A stretch of 11,114 nt of DNA from Oscillospiraceae bacterium (GTDB taxonomy: Bacteria > Bacillota > Clostridia > Oscillospirales > Ruminococcaceae), in assembly GCA_900768675.1 (NCBI GenBank), contig CAAGDT010000039.1, positions 1 through 11,114 of the forward strand. Direction: 5' to 3'. Below the pieces are notes generated by a model. That model searched no databases, was not told the DNA's origin, and worked only from the letters and a program-made list of their open reading frames with translations. Of this stretch, positions 1 through 6,357 are shown piece by piece (the first letter of the stretch is position 1; the number at the start of each line of letters is the position of its first letter). Made by a program: the position numbers and the translations under genes.

Positions 1-113
1 GTGACGGCGTAATGCTTGACGCCAAGCTGTATGGCTCGCAGCACCATTTCCTCGGGCAGACATTCGCCGTCAAAAGAAAGCTTTGTGTGGGTATGATAGT
101 CAAATAACGCCAT
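1..113 (-). CDS. PHP-domain phosphoesterase, N-terminal fragment (histidinol-phosphatase-like)
   Basis: Only the first 37 codons are in the window; the gene runs off the left edge. The visible peptide begins MALFDYHTHTKLSFDGE and continues to a GVKHYAV segment. The DYHTHT box with its two histidines is the first metal-binding motif of PHP phosphoesterases. The next expected motif (TDH) would fall just past the edge, where the last partial codon already fits Thr. The family includes HisJ/HisK-type histidinol-phosphatases, which complete a step of histidine synthesis, but also other metal-dependent phosphoesterases, so the substrate is not settled. The ATG start is supported by an AAAGGAG ribosome binding site about 7 nt upstream. 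It is transcribed divergently from the ACT-domain gene from its own promoter at 166-194. Family confidence is good; function within the family is open. Confidence 0.75.
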   Translation of the reverse strand, partial: MALFDYHTHTKLSFDGECLPEEMVLRAIQLGVKHYAV

Positions 114-165
114 TTATCCCGCTCCTTTGCCTGAAATTACAGTTAAAGCATACTGCACAAAACCT

Positions 166-194
166 ATTTTAACATATTTTTTAATTTTTGTCCA
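166..194 (-). promoter_or_regulatory. Sigma-A promoter for the PHP gene
   Basis: Read on the minus strand, TGGACA (194-189) and TAAAAT (171-166) are separated by 17 bp, with a TG one base before the -10 box (extended -10). It lies about 50 bp upstream of the PHP start codon. Seen directly in the sequence; activity is inferred. Confidence 0.65.
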
Positions 195-202
195 TTAAAA
201 TA

Positions 203-231
203 TTTACAATTTCAAAAAAATATAGTATAAT
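203..231 (+). promoter_or_regulatory. Sigma-A promoter for the ACT/UPF0210 operon
   Basis: TTTACA (203-208) and TATAAT (226-231) are separated by exactly 17 bp, near consensus. Transcription would start near 238, giving a leader of about 60 nt. The -35 box lies only 8 bp from the -35 box of the divergent PHP promoter. A site between them could therefore control both genes, though no clear operator is visible. Confidence 0.75.
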
Positions 232-298
232 GTTATTTGTATATTATTCCGATAATAAAGAAAGCCACGTTTTTGCGTGTCGAAAGGAGATTTTTAAA

Positions 299-568
299 AT
301 GAGAGCAGTAGTAGCTGTTATAGGTAAGGATACGGTAGGTATTCTGGCAAAGGTAAGCACAATCTGTGCTGAGTGCAACGCAAACGTTATGGACGTTACA
401 CAGACGATTATGCAGGACCTCTTTGCTATGACTATGCTTATCGACATCACCAACTGCACCGAAAGTTACAGCGTTCTTGCTGACAAGCTGAAGAAGTGCG
501 GCGAGGATATGGGGCTTCAGATTCACGTTATGCACGAGGATATCTTCAACTCCATGCACAGAATATAA
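299..568 (+). CDS. ACT domain-containing protein, UPF0237 family
   Basis: An 89-residue protein consisting of a single ACT domain (beta-alpha-beta-beta-alpha-beta). It opens MRAVVAVIGKDTVGILAKVS; the GKD-x-VGI-L-x-x-V segment is the usual ligand-proximal loop and first helix of ACT domains, followed by NANVMDVTQTIM. ACT domains bind small ligands, often amino acids, and the UPF0237 group is related to the glycine-cleavage repressor GcvR; no DNA-binding domain is present. The ATG at 299 was chosen because GAAAGGAG lies 8 nt upstream and the length matches the family. The reading frame stays open back to 188, but that upstream part includes the promoter. It is followed 20 nt later by the UPF0210 gene, a pairing also known in Streptococcus pneumoniae (SP_0238/SP_0239). 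A role as ligand sensor for its partner is inference. Confidence 0.88.
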   Translation: MRAVVAVIGKDTVGILAKVSTICAECNANVMDVTQTIMQDLFAMTMLIDITNCTESYSVLADKLKKCGEDMGLQIHVMHEDIFNSMHRI

Positions 569-588
569 GCGTCGGAGGTTAGCCTGAA

Positions 589-1947
589 ATGAATTTTAAC
601 TCAAACGATATTCTTGAAACTATAAAGATGATACAGGAGGAGAACCTTGATATCCGAACTATTACCATGGGTATCAGCCTTCTTGACTGTATCGACAGCG
701 ACATTGACAAGTCCTGCGCTAAAATCTACGAAAAGATGATGCGCCTTGCCTGCAACCACGTTAAGACAGGCGAGGAAATCGAAAAGAGATACGGTATCCC
801 GATTATCAACAAGCGCCTTTCCGTAACTCCTATCGCTATGCTTGCGGCAGCGGCAAAGGGCAGCCCCGTAAAGTTCGCTAAAACCCTTGAAAAGGTTGCT
901 AACGAAACAGGCGTAAACTATGTGGGCGGCTATTCTGCGCTGGTACATAAGGGCTTTTCGGCAGGCGATTTAGAGCTTATCAACTCTATCCCCGAGGCAC
1001 TTGCTGAAACCACAAAGGTATGCTCCTCTGTAAATGTCGGCTCAACAAGAGCGGGTATAAATATGGACGCTGTTGCCCTTATGGGCAGAATTATCCGTGA
1101 GGCAAGCGAAAGAACTGCTGATAACCACTGCTTCGGAGCAGCGAAAATCGTTGTTTTCTGTAATGCAGTAGAGGATAACCCCTTTATGGCAGGCGCTTTC
1201 CATGGCGTAGGCGAGCCTGACAGCGTTATAAACGTAGGCGTAAGCGGTCCCGGCGTTGTAAGGGCGGCTATTGCAAAAATGCCCGACGCTTCTATAAACG
1301 AAATTGCTGACGTTATAAAGAAAACCGCATTCAAGATAACCCGTATGGGACAGCTTGTAGGTACTGAAGCAAGCAAAATGCTTGGCGTTCCATTCGGTAT
1401 CGTCGACCTTTCTCTTGCTCCTACTCCCGCAGTAGGCGACAGCGTTGCTCATATTCTGGAGGAAATGGGACTTGAAAGCTGCGGCGCTTACGGTACTACG
1501 GCGGCGCTTGCCCTGCTCAACGACGCAGTTAAGAAGGGCGGCGTAATGGCTTCCTCAAGAGTCGGAGGACTTTCGGGCGCATTTATCCCCGTGTCCGAGG
1601 ACGCAGGTATGATTGACGCTGTAAACAGAGGCTCTCTCTGCCTTGAAAAGCTGGAGGCTATGACTGCGGTTTGCTCCGTTGGTCTTGATATGTTTGTTGT
1701 TGCAGGAGATACTCCCGCAGAGGTACTTTCCGCTATTATCGCTGACGAAGCCGCAATCGGTATGGTTAACAGCAAGACAACAGCGGTAAGAGTTATCCCC
1801 GCAATCGGTATGAAGGAGGGCGAAACCCTTGAATTCGGCGGACTTTTCGGAAGCGGTCCTGTTATGTCAATAAACAAGTTCTCCCCTGCAAAGTTCATTT
1901 CAAGAGGCGGACATATTCCTGCGCCGTTACAGAGTCTTAAGAACTGA
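589..1947 (+). CDS. PFL-like family protein, UPF0210 / DUF711
   Basis: A 452-residue cytosolic protein, full length for UPF0210. Conserved blocks are visible along the chain: the N-terminal ETIKMIQEENLDIRTITMGI, KRLSVTPIAML (76-86), GGYSALVHKG (113-122), NVGSTRAGINMDAV (149-162), AFHGVGEPDSVINVGVSGPG (203-222), SKTTAVRVIP (395-404) and the C-terminal SRGGHIPAP. Structures of the family show a fold resembling pyruvate formate-lyase. However, the C-terminus here has no RVxGY-type glycyl-radical motif, so it should not be called a glycyl radical enzyme; the reaction is unknown. The ATG is preceded by GGAGG at 574-578, 10 nt upstream. It is the second gene of the operon with the ACT-domain protein and ends at a strong terminator, so the two form a closed unit and probably one functional module. 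Confidence 0.9.
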   Translation: MNFNSNDILETIKMIQEENLDIRTITMGISLLDCIDSDIDKSCAKIYEKMMRLACNHVKTGEEIEKRYGIPIINKRLSVTPIAMLAAAAKGSPVKFAKTLEKVANETGVNYVGGYSALVHKGFSAGDLELINSIPEALAETTKVCSSVNVGSTRAGINMDAVALMGRIIREASERTADNHCFGAAKIVVFCNAVEDNPFMAGAFHGVGEPDSVINVGVSGPGVVRAAIAKMPDASINEIADVIKKTAFKITRMGQLVGTEASKMLGVPFGIVDLSLAPTPAVGDSVAHILEEMGLESCGAYGTTAALALLNDAVKKGGVMASSRVGGLSGAFIPVSEDAGMIDAVNRGSLCLEKLEAMTAVCSVGLDMFVVAGDTPAEVLSAIIADEAAIGMVNSKTTAVRVIPAIGMKEGETLEFGGLFGSGPVMSINKFSPAKFISRGGHIPAPLQSLKN

Positions 1948-1968
1948 TATAATCAAATGCATAAAAGG

Positions 1969-2000
1969 AAGCCTGAGAGGTTATTTATCTCAGGCTTTTT
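1969..2000 (+). terminator. Rho-independent terminator of the ACT/UPF0210 operon
   Basis: A perfect 10-bp stem (1969-1978 with 1988-1997) built around GCCTGAGA/TCTCAGGC, with a 9-nt loop, running into a T tract at 1996-2000. It lies 21 nt after the UPF0210 stop codon. Confidence 0.9.
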
Positions 2001-2020
2001 GCTGTATCGCATTTGCTTAA

Positions 2021-2062
2021 ATAATATAAAAAAGCCGCCCTTGAAAAAATCAAAAGCGGCTT
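2021..2062 (-). terminator. Rho-independent terminator of the EAL gene
   Basis: On the minus strand AAGCCGC (2062-2056) pairs with GCGGCTT (2038-2032). The stem extends inward by TTTTGA/TCAAGG, counting two G-U pairs, to a five-T loop, and is followed by TTTTTTATATTATT. It starts 24 nt after the EAL gene stop. With the preceding hairpin it forms a convergent pair. Confidence 0.88.
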
Positions 2063-2085
2063 ATCTGCACTAATGCCACAAAATA

Positions 2086-4344
2086 TTATTTCGCCATTTC
2101 CTTCATCTCGCAAGCCTCGGGGATATACACGCAGAGCTTATCAATCATCGGATTTCTCTCCGCTCGGTAAACGTAGTCCCCCGCATCGGTTACGATATGC
2201 TTTTCAAAAAGGTCTTCCCCGTCAACAAGGTGCATTTTCAGCGGCTCGCCGAAGGCGTTCACGATATTTTCATCTGCGCCCTTGCCGAGAATTACGTTAC
2301 CGCCCATTATTACCGCCTTGCACTCGCTTCCGCCAAGATATGCGGCTTCCGCAGAGAGAAGCTCGGCAATAACCGTTCCGCTGTTTATTATAACCTGACC
2401 GCTGCCTCTGTAATTGCCTATGCAGCAGGCGCACTCGCCCTCGCCGTATACGCTTATTACCTCGGCTGAGCACTGGATGCTGATACTGCCGTCGATTGAA
2501 CCGATTGCAGCCGCAAGAGCGCCGTGGATAATAGAGCTTACAACGCCGGCGGTGAACACAATTCTGCCCACGCCGCCGTCGGGAGTTCCGATACCGCAGA
2601 TTCTCTCGCCGTCCATGCTTATGTCGATATTTCCCGTAGAGGTAACGTTAACCTCGCCGTTAAGAGTACCGATGCCTACAGCCTCGTTACCTATATTCTG
2701 TATCTTTATTTCAGCCTTTGCTATATGTATGCATGCGGTGCCCGAGGCGCTTCCGATACCTACTACCGCTATTCCTCTGCCCTTTACGTTGAGCTTTCCG
2801 CCTGCAACACGGATTGAAGCGGTTTCGCCCTTGTTTCCGCCGCCTATGCATACAACTCTGTCGCCCGATGACTCGACGCTTATCTCTCCTGCGGCGTCAA
2901 AGGTGATATTTCCGTAAACCTGATTGAAGTTTCCGCCTATTCCTACGCCGTTGTTGCGGTTATTCTTGATTGAAAGGTTTCCGCTTCCTCTGATTGTAAG
3001 AGAGGAATCTCCCGGAACCCTTATTCCCTCTTTGTGCAGGACGTTGTCGCCCTTTAAAATTATTTCCGCGGAGGAGTTAACGCCCAGCTGAACGGTAGTT
3101 TCCTCTGCGCCCTTTATGTTAACGTTCTCGAAGGTAAGCCGGCAGTCGGAATTATCGGCGGTTTTTATTACCATATTGATGGTATTGTTCTTCTCGCCCA
3201 CAAGCCGTACGTCCCCGCCGCCTATTTCAATTACCGTTATCTTATTGATTGCAAGCTCCAGCAGATTTATAACCTCTCCGCTCTTTGCGCTGTAAACCCT
3301 GTTATCATTGTCGTACTTTGAAAGGCGGATATTCTGGTCAATAATATAATCCTTGATGTCCTCATTGATATTCTGAAGAATATCGCCGGAGGGTCTTGCA
3401 GTGTAGAAGCCCTGAATAAGGTCAACTCCAAGCTCTATAAGCATACGAAGCTCTTCCTTTGTTTCAACGCCCTCCGCAAGAATCTTGATGTTATACTGTC
3501 TTGCGAACTTTATAAGGTTTGCAACAAGAAGCTGCTTCTTAAGGTCGGTATCTATTGAACGGATAAGGGAAATGTCGATTTTTATGTAGTTGGGGTTGTT
3601 GTTCAGCAGCTTGCTGTCGTTGGAATAGCCGCTGCCGTAATCGTCAATAGCAATCTGACAGCCGAGGATTTCACGGAGCTGGTCAAAGGCTTCTATACTC
3701 TCGTCGTTATCAGCAGCGCTTTCAAGAATTTCGATAACAACGTTTTCTGAAACGTTTGAATACTTCTCCCTTATTGTCTGTAAATCCTCGTCGGAAAGGA
3801 TGACGTTAGGAATACTGTTTATGAAGATTTTCTTGTCCCCGAAAAGCTCTCTGTTCTCGTCGAAAATCCGCAGAGCGTTAAAGAAGGTGTAGCGCTCAAT
3901 GCTGTAAAGCATATGGCTGATTTCCGCACATTTCAGAATCTCGTGAGGGTCAAGACCTATATCGCTGCCTGTACGCATAAGTATTTCGTAAGCGTAAACA
4001 GAGCCGTTGCGGGCGTCAATAATAGGCTGGAAGTTGTAAATGAACTCGTTATGCTCAATAAGACGGTTGAACTTAACGATTTTATCAACCTCAACGTTCT
4101 TCTCCTGATAAACTGCCCTTACGCCCTCATTGTGCAGCTGGATATAGGGCTGAATTTCGAAAATCATTACGATTATCACGAAAACAGCGGCAGCGCTGCC
4201 AATAATCATATTAAGGGAGGAGTTTGGCTCTCCAAGCACATACGGAAGTCCTATCTGAATAGCAATCAGTATAAGCGCCGCAGCAAGAAGCACGCACTTC
4301 GCTCCGAAAAGAAACTGTGATTGATTTTTCTTATTCTTCTTCAT
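2086..4344 (-). CDS. Membrane-anchored EAL-domain c-di-GMP phosphodiesterase with C-terminal GIGG-repeat beta-helix domain
   Basis: A 752-residue protein. Residues 11-38 and 44-64 form a two-helix membrane hairpin after a Lys-rich N-terminus, so the rest should be cytoplasmic. Residues about 97-325 are an EAL domain, which hydrolyses cyclic di-GMP to pGpG. The metal and catalytic positions all appear present: E120 in YEILMR, N176 in INSIP, E205 in VIEILE, D234/D235 in IDDYGSGYS, K255 in YIKID, E291 in AEGVET and Q311 in IQGFY. No GGDEF domain is seen. Residues about 360-720 carry at least eight I/L-G motifs (GVGIGG, VCIGG, VGIGS, VGIGT, CGIGT, AAIGS, CCIGN, AYLGG) spaced 27-31 residues apart. 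These resemble repeats of secreted carbohydrate-binding/adhesin beta-helices. The ATG at 4344 has AAAAGGA just upstream (4-nt gap); an in-frame ATG at 4398 lacks a ribosome binding site. It is monocistronic, with its own promoter and terminator. Confidence 0.85.
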   Translation of the reverse strand: MKKNKKNQSQFLFGAKCVLLAAALILIAIQIGLPYVLGEPNSSLNMIIGSAAAVFVIIVMIFEIQPYIQLHNEGVRAVYQEKNVEVDKIVKFNRLIEHNEFIYNFQPIIDARNGSVYAYEILMRTGSDIGLDPHEILKCAEISHMLYSIERYTFFNALRIFDENRELFGDKKIFINSIPNVILSDEDLQTIREKYSNVSENVVIEILESAADNDESIEAFDQLREILGCQIAIDDYGSGYSNDSKLLNNNPNYIKIDISLIRSIDTDLKKQLLVANLIKFARQYNIKILAEGVETKEELRMLIELGVDLIQGFYTARPSGDILQNINEDIKDYIIDQNIRLSKYDNDNRVYSAKSGEVINLLELAINKITVIEIGGGDVRLVGEKNNTINMVIKTADNSDCRLTFENVNIKGAEETTVQLGVNSSAEIILKGDNVLHKEGIRVPGDSSLTIRGSGNLSIKNNRNNGVGIGGNFNQVYGNITFDAAGEISVESSGDRVVCIGGGNKGETASIRVAGGKLNVKGRGIAVVGIGSASGTACIHIAKAEIKIQNIGNEAVGIGTLNGEVNVTSTGNIDISMDGERICGIGTPDGGVGRIVFTAGVVSSIIHGALAAAIGSIDGSISIQCSAEVISVYGEGECACCIGNYRGSGQVIINSGTVIAELLSAEAAYLGGSECKAVIMGGNVILGKGADENIVNAFGEPLKMHLVDGEDLFEKHIVTDAGDYVYRAERNPMIDKLCVYIPEACEMKEMAK

Positions 4345-4433
4345 AGTGTCCTTTTCCCAGCATGTCGTTTTTATTACGAATAATTTTCTGCAAAACATAC
4401 TGTCAGAAATTACCGTAATACCTATTAACTGAT

Positions 4434-4462
4434 ATTATATAACATATTATGTGATATGTCAA
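4434..4462 (-). promoter_or_regulatory. Consensus sigma-A promoter for the EAL gene
   Basis: On the minus strand TTGACA (4462-4457) and TATAAT (4439-4434) are both perfect hexamers, with a 17-bp spacer. Transcription would start near 4427, giving a leader of about 80 nt before the ATG at 4344. The match suggests strong basal transcription unless repressed. Confidence 0.85.
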
Positions 4463-4514
4463 TAGAAAACATCACCGATTAATTACAATACAGTAGAACT
4501 TACACTAAATTTAC

Positions 4515-4561
4515 TGTTAAATTTTGTTAAAAATAACCGAGCATAGTTACATGATAGTTAC
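4515..4561. repeat. Short phased direct repeats upstream of the EAL promoter
   Basis: TGTTAA occurs at 4515-4520 and 4525-4530 (10-bp period), and ATAGTTAC at 4543-4550 and 4554-4561 (11-bp period). They lie 53-100 bp upstream of the EAL -35 box. Spacing of one helical turn is what an activator site could look like, but the region is AT-rich and chance is possible. Confidence 0.25.
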
Positions 4562-4575
4562 AGCGTACAGACATA

Positions 4576-4617
4576 GAAAAAAGAGAAAAACAACGCCGCG
4601 GGATTTATCCTGCGGCG
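4576..4617 (-). terminator. Rho-independent terminator after the DUF1540 gene
   Basis: On the minus strand CGCCGC (4617-4612) pairs with GCGGCG (4599-4594). After one A/C mismatch the stem continues with GGA/TCC to a TAAA loop. It is followed by TTGTTTTTCTCTTTTTTC and lies 10 nt after the DUF1540 stop. It probably also ends the longer leftward transcript from uridine phosphorylase and the HAD gene. Confidence 0.85.
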
Positions 4618-4627
4618 GCGCCTGTCC

Positions 4628-4795
4628 TTACTTCATCTTGAATGACATACAGTCTGTGCACTGCTTCTTTGTGGGGTCACATTCGTGTGTGCCGACCTTG
4701 ATTTTGTCAAGGCTGCAGTAGTCGTCGTTTGTGCAATGGTAAGCGCAGTTTGTAATTGTACATTCAATACACTTGTTAGCTCTTTCGGTGCTCAT
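4628..4795 (-). CDS. DUF1540 cysteine-rich small protein
   Basis: A 55-residue ORF, MSTERANKCIECTITNCAY and onward to CTDCMSFKMK. It has eight cysteines (9, 12, 17, 21, 27, 39, 46, 49) and two histidines (20, 37). The pattern CxxCxxxxCxYHC, then IxVGxHE, then CxxC followed by SF fits the DUF1540 family of short clostridial proteins. Cysteine pairs like these suggest bound metal (zinc or iron), but no function is established. The ATG is supported by GAAAGGA 10 nt upstream (4806-4812) and the gene is closed by a terminator 10 nt downstream. It lies 123 nt beyond the HAD gene on the same strand. No confident promoter of its own was found, so read-through from the phosphorylase/HAD operon is likely. 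Confidence 0.82.
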   Translation of the reverse strand: MSTERANKCIECTITNCAYHCTNDDYCSLDKIKVGTHECDPTKKQCTDCMSFKMK

Positions 4796-4829
4796 AATAT
4801 AACGTTCCTTTCATATCCGATTATCCGTT

Positions 4830-4862
4830 CAATATCTCCTGCAAAAAGCGCAAAGGATATTG
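4830..4862 (-). other. Possible stem-loop in the DUF1540 leader
   Basis: CAATATC and GATATTG form a 7-bp inverted repeat 19 nt apart. On the minus-strand RNA, after one mismatch, CTTTGC/GCAGGA can add pairs, including two G-U. There is no T tract, so it is not a standard terminator. It could be an mRNA-processing or stability hairpin between the HAD and DUF1540 cistrons, or chance. Confidence 0.3.
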
Positions 4863-4918
4863 CAGAAATATTATCGGCAGAAAGCCGCCGAATATGTATG
4901 GAACGGTTTTACGGCAGA

Positions 4919-5569
4919 TTATCCCTTTTTCAGCAATTCCGCAATATCGGAAATATGCTCTGCGATATAATCTGCACCGCAGGCTTCAAGCTCTTCCCTG
5001 CTTCCGTAGCCGCAGAGCAGCCCTGCACATTTTATCCCGTTTTCATGAGCGCCCTCTACATCGTGGAGCCGGTCGCCAACCATAAGAACAAGGCTCTTGT
5101 CGGTTATTCCAAGGGTTTCAAGAACGTATGAAATAACGTCCGCCTTTTTCTTTCTGTTTGCAGTATCATCTGCTCCGCCGATATAGTCGAAAAAGCCGTC
5201 AACTCCTGCGTGCTTCAGGATATATCTTGCGGTATGCTCGGGCTTTGAGGTTGCAACCGCAAGAGTACAGCCCGCATTCTTCAGCGCTTCAAGGGACTTC
5301 GGCAAATCCTCGAAAAAGCCGTACTCCGTAACCCCGGTTTTCTCGTATCGCTCACGGAATTTTTTTACAGCCGCCTCGATTTCCTCTCCCTCAAAGCCGT
5401 CAAACTCCGCAAATGACTCGCACAGCGGCGGGCCGAAGTAGCGCTTCATTTCGCTTTCGGCGGGAACAGGCTTTCCGAAAAATTCAAGAGCGTATCTTAC
5501 TGAATTTTTTATTCCCTCGCAGGTGTCCAGCAAAGTCCCGTCAAGGTCAAGCAGTATATACTTAAACAT
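4919..5569 (-). CDS. HAD-superfamily hydrolase, 5'-nucleotidase / phosphoglycolate phosphatase-like
   Basis: A 216-residue soluble HAD phosphatase. Motif I is LLDLDGTLLDT, with nucleophile D8 and acid/base D10. A helical cap follows, with RYFGPPLCESF. Motif II is VATSKPEH (around residues 106-112), the motif III lysine lies in RKKKAD (about 139-143), and motif IV is MVGDRLHDVEGA with D166 and D170. All four motifs are intact, so it is probably active on a small phosphorylated substrate. The F-G-P-P-L cap motif recalls HAD 5'-nucleotidase-like proteins, and its position directly after uridine phosphorylase makes a nucleoside monophosphate a sensible guess; phosphoglycolate or sugar phosphates remain possible. 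ATG 5569 overlaps the phosphorylase stop region by 8 nt, indicating translational coupling. A TTG at 5590 in the same frame would add seven residues but has no better ribosome binding site. Confidence 0.85.
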   Translation of the reverse strand: MFKYILLDLDGTLLDTCEGIKNSVRYALEFFGKPVPAESEMKRYFGPPLCESFAEFDGFEGEEIEAAVKKFRERYEKTGVTEYGFFEDLPKSLEALKNAGCTLAVATSKPEHTARYILKHAGVDGFFDYIGGADDTANRKKKADVISYVLETLGITDKSLVLMVGDRLHDVEGAHENGIKCAGLLCGYGSREELEACGADYIAEHISDIAELLKKG

Positions 5570-6356
5570 TCTTCTTTCTGTCCCTTTCAATAAGCAGCTT
5601 TATTGCTCCAACAGCGCATTTTATCGCCCTCTCGCTGCTTTCGCATACCTTATCTGGAAGCCCTGCCTTTGTGCGCTCAACGTTCCAGAGGGCGGTAAAC
5701 ACCGCTCCCGCCCTTACATGTCTTGCTATTGCAACTGAAAAGAGGGTTGCCGCTTCCATTTCACTTGTAAGACAACCGCAGCGCACATAAGCCTCCCACC
5801 TGTTCTTAAGATACTCCGCAACAGGCATTTTTTCAGGCTCTATCTCCCCGTAGAAGCTGTCCTTGCTCTGAATTACTCCAACGTGGTACTGATTGCCAAG
5901 CTCAGCGGTTGAAAGAGCCTCTGCCGAGTCCTTTAATGCACATAAAACGTCAAAATCGGGAACTGCGGGGTAGTCCTCGGGGATATACTCCTTGCTTGTT
6001 CCGTCGCCTCGTACAGCGCCGCTTGCCACAATAAGGTCACCGCCGGAAACCTTTATATCAATGCCGCCGCTTGTGCCTATTCTTATAAATGTGTGAGCGC
6101 CGCAGCGGACAAGCTCCTCCATAGCGATTGCTGCCGAAGGACCGCCGATTCCCGTTGAAACAACGCTTACCTTTTCGCCAAGGAGAGTACCCGTGTATGT
6201 ATTGTACTCCCTGTTGCATGCCATCTGCTCGGCATTATCAAGATACCGGGCAATTTTCGGAACACGTCCCGGGTCGCCGGGCATAATAACGTATTTTCCC
6301 ACCTGCTCCGAGGTTACCTTTAAATGAAAGCATACGTCCTTATCAATCAGTCCCAT
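5562..6356 (-). CDS. udp: Uridine phosphorylase (NP-I nucleoside phosphorylase family)
   Basis: A 264-residue cytosolic enzyme, close to the usual length. It should split uridine (perhaps deoxyuridine) with phosphate into uracil and (deoxy)ribose-1-phosphate in pyrimidine salvage. Visible family motifs are VIMPGDPGR (23-31, phosphate loop), STGIGGPSAAIAMEELVRCG (67-86), FIRIGTSGG with R92 and T95 (phosphate contact), and TSEMEAATLF with the sugar-binding E-M-E at 199-201. The base-recognition segment reads DSFYGEIEPEKMP (166-178). The E. coli enzyme has the uracil-contacting GQER motif there, so base preference should not be taken for granted. GAAAGGACGG lies 5 nt upstream of the ATG, inside the end of the preceding membrane-protein gene, whose stop is only 1 nt away. 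It overlaps the HAD gene downstream. Confidence 0.88.
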   Translation of the reverse strand: MGLIDKDVCFHLKVTSEQVGKYVIMPGDPGRVPKIARYLDNAEQMACNREYNTYTGTLLGEKVSVVSTGIGGPSAAIAMEELVRCGAHTFIRIGTSGGIDIKVSGGDLIVASGAVRGDGTSKEYIPEDYPAVPDFDVLCALKDSAEALSTAELGNQYHVGVIQSKDSFYGEIEPEKMPVAEYLKNRWEAYVRCGCLTSEMEAATLFSVAIARHVRAGAVFTALWNVERTKAGLPDKVCESSERAIKCAVGAIKLLIERDRKKNV

Positions 6357-6357
6357 A

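Noticed and set aside
188..298. In-frame N-terminal extension of the ACT protein
   Set aside because: The extension contains the -35/-10 promoter and lacks a ribosome binding site; the ATG at 299 has a good one and gives the family length.
930..1898. Long antisense open frames inside the UPF0210 gene
   Set aside because: They are shadows of a confidently assigned gene, with low-complexity translations and no ribosome binding sites.
2073..2917. Plus-strand open frames opposite the repeat part of the EAL gene
   Set aside because: The Pro/Ser/Ala-rich translations mirror the repeat codons of the true gene; there are no start signals.
2086..3300. GIGG repeats considered as a DNA-level tandem repeat or CRISPR-like array
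   Set aside because: The periodicity is in the protein only; the DNA units differ in sequence and length, with no conserved direct repeat.
4345..4398. Upstream ATG at 4398 adding 18 residues to the EAL protein
   Set aside because: No ribosome binding site precedes it. The ATG at 4344 has AAAAGGA and gives a normal short Lys-rich N-terminus before the first helix.
4878..4893. CGGCAGAAAGCCGCCG small inverted repeat just after the HAD stop, considered as a terminator
   Set aside because: The stem is only about 4 bp and there is no T tract after it on the minus strand.
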